Shown piece by piece: positions 1-8,200 of a DNA stretch of 27,422 bases. The stretch is from positions 1-27,422 of the IMG/VR virus record IMGVR_UViG_3300018428_006815. One strand, given 5' to 3'. Numbering within the stretch: position 1 is the stretch's first letter; every line of letters begins with the position of its first letter. The stretch comes from a virus. The notes beneath the pieces are model-generated. The model searched no databases, was not told the origin of the DNA, and was given only the letters and a program-made list of their open reading frames with translations. The translations under genes and the position numbers were made by a program.

Positions 1-10
1 AAATAAACCA

Positions 11-346
11 ATGCAATATGCTGATGGAAGAGTAACAGATAATCGTAAAGATTTAGCTAAGACTGTAGAGCAATTAATGAGTGTAACATCTAGAGACCCA
101 TTTAAACTAGCTAGTGGAGAAAGTTTTGAAGAAGCTGTTGCTAGTATGAGTTTATCTCAATTACAAGAAATAGCTGTTAATGCAGGAGTATTTCCTTCTG
201 GAACAAAAGCTACACTTAAAAACAAACTACTCAAAGAGTATGAAAATCGTACTCATGGTAGATATGGTGCTAGCACAAACAGCAAGCCTATTGTTGACCC
301 AAACTCGCAAAAGGCTAAGGATATACTACGAATCATCAACGAATAA
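11..346 (+). CDS. SAP-domain protein, possibly 5'-partial
   Basis: A 111-residue protein. Residues about 47-79 fit the SAP helix-extension-helix DNA-binding fold: a first helix (SLSQLQEIAVNAG), a turn with the typical small-Gly-x-Lys pattern (PSGTKATL), then a second basic helix ending KLLKEYE. The rest is polar and not recognised. SAP domains usually bind DNA, so a role in DNA handling or packaging near the head is possible, but this is inference. No in-frame stop lies between base 1 and the ATG, and no Shine-Dalgarno site is seen, so the gene may start off the left edge. Its stop overlaps the next start (TAATG), which suggests coupled translation. It lies on the opposite strand from the tail operon and probably ends a head or packaging operon. 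Confidence 0.6.
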   Translation: MQYADGRVTDNRKDLAKTVEQLMSVTSRDPFKLASGESFEEAVASMSLSQLQEIAVNAGVFPSGTKATLKNKLLKEYENRTHGRYGASTNSKPIVDPNSQKAKDILRIINE

Positions 347-903
347 TGAATCAACTTGGCGAGCTAGCATTCCATATTTGGGATATTGAATTTGGGGATC
401 ATTCTACGGCTCTCGAAAGAGAGCGGAATGCTCTTCTAATATCTGGATACCTTGAGGCTAATTTGGGTCAACTTAATACATTAATTCATACTGATTTTTA
501 TGTAGATAAAGATAAAGATGAAGTTATACCAAGCTTGCAATACGAAGAAAAGGCTATTTTTACCCAGCTATATTTAAAAGACTACATGAATAAGCAGGCT
601 AGAAATATATTGAGAAATGCAGCTGCAAATTCAAGTGATAATTCAAGCTCTTCAACCACTACTGTATTGGGAGTTACTGATTGGACTGAATTAAGGGAAG
701 GTGACACCAGTATAAAAAGATCAGTTGCCACCTCTACCACTAAAAACACATCTGCACAAATATTTCAAAAATCAGCAAAAGAGGCTAATGAGCTTTTAAA
801 AGACTTAGTTTACTCCTATAATTTATATGGGGCTAAGCCAATGCAAGTAGCCGGAAAAGACGCGTTTATAACTCAAGATGTACCCCCTAGTGGTGTAGCT
901 TAA
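346..903 (+). CDS. Unknown phage protein, possible head-tail connector or completion protein
   Basis: A 185-residue acidic, largely helical protein with no domain I can name with confidence. The N-terminal half (about residues 1-95) is predicted helical and includes an aromatic-rich stretch (YEEKAIFTQLYLKDYMNKQA). A Ser/Thr-rich linker follows at about 96-107. The C-terminal part reads like a second helical unit: WTELREGDTSIKR, then AKEANELLKDLVYSYNLYG. It starts on the stop codon of the SAP-domain gene (TAATG) and is the last plus-strand gene. Its final 17 bases overlap the 3' end of the convergent glycosyltransferase gene. Small helical proteins at a head/tail gene boundary are often connectors or completion proteins, but nothing in the sequence proves this. 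Confidence 0.55.
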   Translation: MNQLGELAFHIWDIEFGDHSTALERERNALLISGYLEANLGQLNTLIHTDFYVDKDKDEVIPSLQYEEKAIFTQLYLKDYMNKQARNILRNAAANSSDNSSSSTTTVLGVTDWTELREGDTSIKRSVATSTTKNTSAQIFQKSAKEANELLKDLVYSYNLYGAKPMQVAGKDAFITQDVPPSGVA

Positions 904-1540
904 TATCTGAAGTAAAATTTTGACTTTGCGCTGGCATTAATACATGATGAAATAAACCATTGGGGTCATTTTTATTAATGCTTTTAATAATAAAATGATC
1001 TACTGGCAGATTCATATCATTATGTTTATATTCATTTATTAAAACCTTTGCTCCAGAAGGGGTTAAGATATATGCAATTGATGTCATGTGCCAAAAATAA
1101 TCATTTTTATGGAAGAAGTTATTCTTCTTAACATTAAAAAAATATTTGTTATACTTTTTTAAAACCTTGCGGTACAGAGGTAAATTTCTTTCAAGACAAC
1201 CACCAAGATAAATGATATTATAATCTGAAGGTAAGTAATTAGAGTATTCACAATTCCATTTGTCTTCGAAACCTAAATCAAACACAACATCATCTTCAAG
1301 AATTAAAATAGTTTTATTTTCCTGGTATGCAATTAACCAAAGGTTATAGTGACTAAGAAAACAAGCCTTCTCTTCTTTAGAGAGAGGTTTTTTATCATTT
1401 AAAAATTTTGAATCTATAGCATTAAATCTATTAATTCTAAAATTAATATTTTTCTGAATATTGTATAATCTATCTTTTCTTCTGCTAAGATTAATAAAAT
1501 ATGATTCATCAACACCGTTTAAACATTGATTTGTATTCAT
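887..1540 (-). CDS. Glycosyltransferase family 25 protein
   Basis: A 217-residue cytoplasmic enzyme of the GT25 (LOB1/LPS glycosyltransferase) type, which moves a sugar from a nucleotide-sugar to a glycan or protein acceptor. Landmarks in order: the N-terminal FINLSRRKDRL (15-25), EKACFLSHYNLW (57-68), the metal and donor-binding acidic motif ILEDDVVF (80-87, EDD at 82-84), AYILTPSGAKVLI (about 156-168) and PVDHFI (179-184). The length is near the family norm and the protein looks intact. There is no signal peptide or membrane segment. It overlaps the preceding glycosyltransferase gene by 32 bases, so the two are probably coupled and act in one pathway. The ATG at 1540 is the only ATG before the first motif and lacks a clear ribosome site. 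The target could be a virion protein or the host envelope; the sequence does not say which. Confidence 0.9.
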   Translation of the reverse strand: MNTNQCLNGVDESYFINLSRRKDRLYNIQKNINFRINRFNAIDSKFLNDKKPLSKEEKACFLSHYNLWLIAYQENKTILILEDDVVFDLGFEDKWNCEYSNYLPSDYNIIYLGGCLERNLPLYRKVLKKYNKYFFNVKKNNFFHKNDYFWHMTSIAYILTPSGAKVLINEYKHNDMNLPVDHFIIKSINKNDPNGLFHHVLMPAQSQNFTSDIKLHH

Positions 1541-2444
1541 CGATAACTTTTGGATTAGTTGGATTAAATTGATATATTAAGTCTTCAGAGACCCTGCGAA
1601 TAGCAGAATTTAAATTTTTGTTTTTGTGTTGATGTAAAGCTAGCTTAAGTTGATAAGCTCCTGTATGAGTATCATAATCAGGATAATAAAAACCCGCTTT
1701 TTTTAGCATATCAGAATTATGTACTAGCGGTATATTTAAATATAAAGATTCTAAATATGTATAATTTAAAGCGTTCATTAATTGGTGAGACAAAAATATA
1801 CCAGGGCCATTATTAAGTATATCTGCAATAGGCATGCGATCATGTAGTATAACTTTATCGTTTTTAAAAACATTTAAACCTTTGAGCCAAGAAATAAAAA
1901 ATCTTGAACGTTTTAATTTTGAAGAACAATATACATTGACTGTATTGAATGCATTAGGATCTTGATTATAAAGCTCTTCTGCAATTAAAATGGGGGGCAT
2001 ACAGTGTTTGGTGACATTAATATTAGGTTCTAATATAGAAACATTATTAGACGGCTTGACTTCAACATCAAAAATAAAATCAGGTTTCCATATATAGGGA
2101 ATAGTAAATACATTTTTATTATTGTATAATGTAGACAAGTAATTTTTATACAGCGAATAATGAGGAGAAACCCAGATTTCATCTACAAGCTTTGTATTTG
2201 AGGCTATATTGTTAGAAGTTGAGTTATTAATATCCCCTATAACTTTATTTCCGTAATAAATATGAACATAGCGAACTTTAGGGTTTATCTTTTTATATTG
2301 TTGAATTTCAGATTGATGCAAAAAAGATTCAACACCCAAAATATAATCAAAAAAAATACCTTTATGTTCTTGCAAGTTTCCGCAAGTTACATTAAGGCCA
2401 ATATCTTCTAAAAGTTCTGTAAGGAAAAATGTGTTTTGAGACAA
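1509..2444 (-). CDS. DUF2827-like (GT-B type) glycosyltransferase, N-terminus disrupted
   Basis: A 311-residue reading frame opening with TTG. It matches the DUF2827 family of presumed GT-B glycosyltransferases. Recognisable blocks are SQNTFFLTELLEDIGLNV at the start, LEPNINVTKHCMPPILIAEE (138-157) and the C-terminal sugar-nucleotide-side block NALNYTYLESLYLNIPLVHN (214-233), then GFYYPDYDTHTGAY. The family normally has a short beta strand before an NG(I/L)xQN motif. Here that strand is encoded just upstream in another frame (GTG at 2494), separated by nine A residues. One extra A, or a -1 shift, would join the two into a protein of about 328 residues. The TTG start at 2444 is therefore probably not the natural one. 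The 3' end overlaps the GT25 gene. Family assignment is from remembered motifs. Confidence 0.75.
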   Translation of the reverse strand: MSQNTFFLTELLEDIGLNVTCGNLQEHKGIFFDYILGVESFLHQSEIQQYKKINPKVRYVHIYYGNKVIGDINNSTSNNIASNTKLVDEIWVSPHYSLYKNYLSTLYNNKNVFTIPYIWKPDFIFDVEVKPSNNVSILEPNINVTKHCMPPILIAEELYNQDPNAFNTVNVYCSSKLKRSRFFISWLKGLNVFKNDKVILHDRMPIADILNNGPGIFLSHQLMNALNYTYLESLYLNIPLVHNSDMLKKAGFYYPDYDTHTGAYQLKLALHQHKNKNLNSAIRRVSEDLIYQFNPTNPKVIDEYKSMFKRC

Positions 2445-2455
2445 GCCGTTATAGC

Positions 2456-2494
2456 TTTTTTTTTATGATTGTTTGTTAATATAAGAATGTTCAC
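2456..2494 (-). other. Out-of-frame N-terminal segment and A9 slip site of the DUF2827-like gene
   Basis: A GTG at 2494-2492, directly after the stop of the 129-residue gene, opens a short frame reading MNILILTNNHKKK up to a run of nine A (2464-2456 on the minus strand). In the -1 frame the codons after the run read S-Y-N-G, then enter the downstream frame at L-S-Q-N-T. The joined product begins like a Rossmann-type glycosyltransferase: a hydrophobic strand followed by the NGLSQN motif. The arrangement can be explained by a base-call or assembly error in the homopolymer, a true frameshift mutation, or ribosomal or polymerase slippage on the A run. The sequence alone does not choose between them. 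Confidence 0.65.
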
Positions 2495-2495
2495 A

Positions 2496-2885
2496 TTAAA
2501 AGTTTTTTATGTCGTTGGACTCTTGATATTTTTCGTATTTCATTTTTACTTCTTGATATTTTCTTTGAAACTCTTGGATATGAGAGGCATCTATCCCTGC
2601 TGGCAAACTCATATCGTCACCCATTGAAAACAAGGCAGACTCAAAACGACTTACGAAATCTAAATCTATATTATACATTCTCTCGATAGCATCTATAGAT
2701 GCGGGCAAATTCGCCAAATCCATCGGAATCCCTTCGATTTTTTTTGATTGATCAGTTTGCCTATTATTATATTCTTTTATAAAATTATTATAAGTTTCTT
2801 CTTGAAACTTTTTATTTTCACCTTGTACATTTGATAACGCGGCAGTTAGGTCTTGAAGAAAGGCTTTATGTTGAGACTTGTCCAT
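2496..2885 (-). CDS. Small hydrophilic helical protein, function unknown
   Basis: A 129-residue charged protein with no signal peptide or membrane segment. Residues about 1-45 (Gln, Lys and Asn rich) and about 105-125 (EFQRKYQEVKMKYEKYQE) look like amphipathic or coiled-coil helices. They flank a less polar middle with paired Met and Leu residues. It lies between the fibre-like gene and the glycosyltransferases, where small phage proteins such as fibre chaperones or assembly factors are common, but I recognise no family. It starts with ATG after a 40-base AT-only spacer without a Shine-Dalgarno site. Its stop is followed by one base and then the presumed GTG start of the next gene. Confidence 0.6.
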   Translation of the reverse strand: MDKSQHKAFLQDLTAALSNVQGENKKFQEETYNNFIKEYNNRQTDQSKKIEGIPMDLANLPASIDAIERMYNIDLDFVSRFESALFSMGDDMSLPAGIDASHIQEFQRKYQEVKMKYEKYQESNDIKNF

Positions 2886-2925
2886 AAATTATTATAAATT
2901 TATTTAAGTATTATTCTAAATTTTA

Positions 2926-5250
2926 CTAAGGCACTATAAATTGACCAGTGAATGGATCGCTTAAATAATAAGAAAATTGCCCAACTTTTTCTCCTTGTAT
3001 TTTGTTACATTCTATTGGATAAAATAAAGCTTGCTGGTCATAAAAAACACTTTGATCATTGATAATGATATTCCCAGGATGCAATATATTGGTTAAGAAA
3101 ATACTATTGCCGGATATAATTTCTATACCACTATAAAAAGAGCTAAAGGTTTTACGAATTAAATCTCCGCCAGCAACAGAATCAACGTAAGATTTATTTA
3201 CTATATGAGAGTCATCAGTGGGCTCTACTCCGCTCAAAGTAATATTTTTTAAAAAAGTATTACTACCTTCTATAATTTGATCTTTTTTTATGTCTACTTT
3301 ATTAATATCTAAATTAACTACATTTGATTCAGTTTGAATTTGTTTGTCTACATTAATTTGAGATAACAAATTTGGAGTAAACTCTAAAACACTTTGGTCT
3401 GAAATACCATCACCAAAACCATTTACTGGAACCATTTTGTAAAGATAATAAGTACCACTAGCATAAGAGCCTGTAAATCCATCTCCTTCAATTTGGTAAA
3501 TTTCCTTCCTACCTATATCAGCCGGCATGTCATCAGGGTAATGGCCCAAAGCGGTAGATTCGTAGAAATAATTTTTGTAATCATTAAATTCTAAAATTTC
3601 ATTTAGTTTTGGCCCCACATCTCCATCAATTATTTCAAATGCCGGCTTCCTATAAACATCTACCCTACTGATATTTTGAGGGGAATTAATCGCATTAATA
3701 ACAACATCAACCGTAGTATCCATACTAACGAAGTTAGTGGGAGATAAAGAAACACCAACATTTTGAGCTTGGGAAGATATAGTATAATTTGCCAAAGACT
3801 GTTGGTTAAAGCTTTTTTTAACAGAAAAGTAATATGAAGGATTCAATCCAGTTCCGACTAACTCTTGACCAGTATAATAAATTAAAGTTGGATCATAATT
3901 TGTGTAATAGTTAAAATCCACTCCATCAAACTTAGGGCTAGGCTCAAATGTTAAGTTTAGCTCGTGAGTGCCATCTACATAATTAAACAAAAAATTACGA
4001 CTCGTAATTTTGGGTAAAGGTATTTCAACTATCCTAGTTTCTTGACCCTCTAATTGATTTGTTCCACTTCTGAGCAGTCTAGCAGAACAATATAAATTTT
4101 CATGAGCTCCTGTTCTACTATAAAAATAATCAAAACTGTAGAATTCTTCAACGCTATCAAAAGCTCCTGTGAAATATGATCCCGAAGTAAATGAAGTTTC
4201 TGGGGCTGCATCTACAGATAGTAAAACATAAGAACCAATTGTATTGTAATTTGTTCTATTAATTTCTATATCAATATATTGAGAGTCTCTTCTCGTTGCC
4301 CCAAAAAATGTTAAGTTATTTCCTGAAATATTTGGGATTTTAGGAAAGTATGTATGATTAATAGTATCAGGTTTAATATATTCTTCACCAGGGCCCAACC
4401 AATTGTGTGGCAGAATTTTTAACTGATAAGATGAATTTACAGGTAAACTTAAATTAAATGAATCCAAATTATAAGATATACCAGTCGCTATTTCAGTTTC
4501 AAAATTAACTCCAGAACTCACGATAAATGTTGAGTAATCAATGTTTTCAAGGTTATATGTAGGAACGACTTCAAAACTACTGCCGCTCGCTTCAATAAGA
4601 ATATCAGTAAGTAAAGTTTTTTCAACCTTAGCTTTTTCAGGAACTAAATCTACTATCAATTTAGAAGATTCGCCATATACATCATTTATGATAAATTCAG
4701 CAGTAATATTTTCTTCTTTAAATGTATTTGTAAATGAAACATCAAAACTATCAACGGTGCCAGAACTCAAAATACTGTTTCCAGCTTTGAAAGAATATGA
4801 AATACTTTCCAAGAAAGGCTCGTCCTGAAAGGTTGAAATTATATTATTATTTCTTGGGCTGATGATTTTAAAACTAAAAAACAAACTAGGGGTTTTGTGA
4901 TTGTATGTAATTAATTGGTTTTGCAGACTACTATCCAAACTTAAAAAATTATTACTTTCGTAAAAACTCGCAAAAGATAAAAACTTCCCTTCATCTTTAA
5001 AATTATAAACAGGAACACTTTGCTCTTCGGTAATATGAAATGCGGTAGTTGCACTGATACCGTTTTGATGAGCAAAAACATCTAAATATACAGTATCACC
5101 TTCGTATAAACCTTCAACTACATAACTATTACTTGATACAATTATATTTTTACGTATATAATCATTGACATAAATATAAATTTTATACTGCAAGACTCCG
5201 TCTTTTTCTGGCCATGTAAAAGATAAGGATTTATTTGGTAGCAAATTCAT
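2926..5250 (-). CDS. Tail fibre or adhesin-like protein with beta-sandwich repeats
   Basis: About 774 residues, beta-rich and low in Cys, lying directly downstream of the gpJ-like gene, where side fibres or receptor-binding proteins usually sit. The N-terminus (SLSFTWPEKDG through GLYEGDTVYLDVFA, about residues 10-60) resembles a fibronectin type III or Ig-like sandwich. Several further divergent repeats of this kind seem to fill the middle (for example the region ending SSQAQNVGVSLSP). Near the C-terminus, about residues 677-695, the motif DSHIVNKSYVDSVAGG matches the NK-x-YVD segment common in phage tail fibres. It is followed by a short, probably trimerising tip. The ATG at 5250 is preferred. 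A TTG at 5256, overlapping the previous stop, would add two residues. Binding to a cell-surface glycan or protein is inferred. Confidence 0.7.
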   Translation of the reverse strand: MNLLPNKSLSFTWPEKDGVLQYKIYIYVNDYIRKNIIVSSNSYVVEGLYEGDTVYLDVFAHQNGISATTAFHITEEQSVPVYNFKDEGKFLSFASFYESNNFLSLDSSLQNQLITYNHKTPSLFFSFKIISPRNNNIISTFQDEPFLESISYSFKAGNSILSSGTVDSFDVSFTNTFKEENITAEFIINDVYGESSKLIVDLVPEKAKVEKTLLTDILIEASGSSFEVVPTYNLENIDYSTFIVSSGVNFETEIATGISYNLDSFNLSLPVNSSYQLKILPHNWLGPGEEYIKPDTINHTYFPKIPNISGNNLTFFGATRRDSQYIDIEINRTNYNTIGSYVLLSVDAAPETSFTSGSYFTGAFDSVEEFYSFDYFYSRTGAHENLYCSARLLRSGTNQLEGQETRIVEIPLPKITSRNFLFNYVDGTHELNLTFEPSPKFDGVDFNYYTNYDPTLIYYTGQELVGTGLNPSYYFSVKKSFNQQSLANYTISSQAQNVGVSLSPTNFVSMDTTVDVVINAINSPQNISRVDVYRKPAFEIIDGDVGPKLNEILEFNDYKNYFYESTALGHYPDDMPADIGRKEIYQIEGDGFTGSYASGTYYLYKMVPVNGFGDGISDQSVLEFTPNLLSQINVDKQIQTESNVVNLDINKVDIKKDQIIEGSNTFLKNITLSGVEPTDDSHIVNKSYVDSVAGGDLIRKTFSSFYSGIEIISGNSIFLTNILHPGNIIINDQSVFYDQQALFYPIECNKIQGEKVGQFSYYLSDPFTGQFIVP

Positions 5251-5252
5251 AA

Positions 5253-8200
5253 TCAAAGTACATCCGTAAAGGTATCAGTTGGCACAACCTGATGTTCATT
5301 ATATTCAGCATCATCTAATTCTACAGTAGCTCCACCATCAATAATTTCATACTTAATTTTAGAATGCTCAAGTGCCATAATTTCATATTCACTACCAGAC
5401 TTAACTTCCTTGATACTTTTAACTTTAAACTGCTTGCCGCCAATATTACTATCTTGATCGTCTTTACCTTGTTTCACTAACCAGACAAAACCACCACGAA
5501 CATTACTAGATACAGCTTTATCTAAAGTTAATACAAAACCCTCTCTTTCTAAAACTTGGAAGGAGCTATATTGCTTTGTGTGTTCTGGTTCTTCGTCGCT
5601 ATCTGTGTCTGGAGTAAAAGAGTCTCTAATGTCTTGTATGTAAAATGTATTAATTTCTGGAGGAAGAGCTTTTACTGGGATATCTATGTATATTTTTTTT
5701 CTATTATTTTCATCCACCTTCATAATTCTACCACCACATTGGTGGGACATTTTATTATTATCAGCAACTTCAATAATATCACCTATTCTTAAATATGACC
5801 CTTGCAGGCTAGTCGAAAAGTTAATTACCTCTTTTTCCAGTTGTCGAGAATGAACCTTTGACATAGCCAACCTATTAGCTTCACCTTTTCTCGTGATAGC
5901 TATTCCTGCGATTTTAATAGCGGAATACCCGTGTTCTTTTATACCTTCTATATCTTCATAATATTCACTTTTCATTATGTAGCCATCTCTTTCGTCAAGG
6001 TAATCTACGGTACATGCTGTAATTCTAGAAGTTTGGGGTGTAGTTGCATAGGAAAAGCCAGCCTCAGTTACATTTGAATTATTAAAAAGCATAATGCTTC
6101 CACCTGCATCATTATCATCTCCTGGAGAGTCATAACTAATATAAACTTTTCCCCCACTGAAGTTTACGGTAGCTCCATATAAATTCAATAACTCTTTAAT
6201 TAGATCATATGCAGGTTTCTGAGAGTTAATGTAAACATTGCACATGTACCTACGTTCTTTAGTAGTAATCCCCTCTAAGGCTACAGTTACGGGTTCGTCA
6301 CAACGTTTAGAGAATTTCCAAAAAGACCACTTATCTATATCATCTTCTGTTAGCCCATATTTACCCATACCATAAACAGGGTTCCATAACAGATCATATA
6401 TAATCCATGCAGGATTACTTGTCCATTGTAAGTTTTCTTCGAAAAGGCCATCCCAAGTAGAATCATAAGCCCCAAGTTGAGGTTTATAGCCTGTCGGTAT
6501 TTTGACCAATTTACCTTTAATTAAATATTCTCTTCGAGGTATATCAGGCATATCTTTAGAGTTTACTCTAATTCCTATCATGGCTGAATTTGGATAAGAA
6601 AAGTAACCCGCAACATATTCATTAACAGAGAATAACTCAGCATCCATTTTATATCTAGCTTCTATAATACCACCAGTTAGTGGATCCATTTCTCTAGTTA
6701 ATCTATATACTTTAATTAACCTATTTCTGTAGTTATTCCCAGACTTAGGGTCAAGTGAAGCAAATTCAGGTATAAAAATATCTTTAACAAAAGGACTTGT
6801 TGCACAACCCTGTATTGTAAAATCTTTAGACTTGAAGGGTTCTCCCTCAATGCCGTACTCAAGTCTAAACATTAATTTTGCTGGCCAAATCTCACCGCTA
6901 TTTTTTATTATTTCGCCCATTTTTATGCAAAGAAATTTCATCAATCCCGAATTACAAGGAAACTTTCTTGCTGCTGCAAACGTAGCTAAGGCAGCCATTA
7001 AACTTGCTGCATTAACAATGAAACTTTTTACTATCTCTGTTGCAGCTATTTCTGCGGTACCAGATAGTACTGGGGGATTAAGGCCTACACCACTACCAAC
7101 CGAAGAAACTGGGCCACCACAAGGAAAAGAAGCACCCATAGAATTATTAATATCAACCTGAGGATCCGGTATCGCAATGTTAACAATTTGATCTAGAATT
7201 TTTTGAGCAATAATATATGCAATAATAGCATAAACTGTAGGTTTTAAATTTAAATAAGAAACAGATTCGTCACCTTCGTATACATAATGCAATTCATTTA
7301 CCTTAATCGATAAAGATACCATTGAAATTTCTGGATTTTCTACTGTATGCAAATAATAAAAATCTTTACTGTTTTGATCTCTTGGACCATACAAAGGATG
7401 ATTAACTATGTGGGTGTGAGCTGGTAGTCTGAATTCTTGAGCTAACAAAGGAGATCTATATGATGAATGAATATCTCGAGTGGCAAAATAAGAAGAATTG
7501 GGATTACCATTTTTGTAATATCCACCCTTAATATCAAAATGAAATTTAGAGAAATTAAACAATCCATCCTTATCCCTCATTGGTGTTCCATTTAAATAGA
7601 TAGACCTAGCCCAACCATATTGATCTGTCACTGGATCATTGACAGGTATGTCGACAGAAGAAGAAGCGGGAGGTGAAAGGCTTATAGTAATAGGATTATC
7701 AGCCTCAGAGTATGAACCAACTGGGCCACTTGTATCAATGGTTAAAGATGTTACCGACCCTTTAGAGTCTGTTGATATTTTGAATCTAGGATTAGAACTA
7801 CCCGAAGAGTTATTGGCGGCTTCAAGAAAATCGTCTTGAACAAAGTTTGTATTAAAACCAAAACCATACTGAATTAAATCAATATACTGAATTGAACCAT
7901 CTTGACTTATCGCGTTTCCGGGTATTCTTAATTTTAGGTCTTGCTTAAATAAATGTTCATCTGGATCTATATAATGAGTGTTACCAGCTATGGCATAATC
8001 TCTAGTGGAATATGTGTATCTACTAAAAAAAGAATTATGTTTTTTAATTTTGTTAAAACTTTTTTGATTTAAGGGTAAATAAATTTTATTAAATGTTTTT
8101 TTGTTGGTGTAGCCAGGATCAAGAACAAGAGCTTGAGCAATTTCTCCATATTCATTGGTCGTGCATTGTATAACCAAAGATAAATCTCTAGCTGGATCTG

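Noticed and set aside
2886-2925. AT-only spacer between the fibre-like and 129-residue genes as a promoter or terminator
   Set aside because: There is no recognisable -35/-10 pair or GC-rich hairpin; only AT runs are present.
4541-4828. 95-codon plus-strand frame antisense to the fibre-like gene
   Set aside because: It is antisense to a well-supported gene, with no ribosome site or family resemblance.
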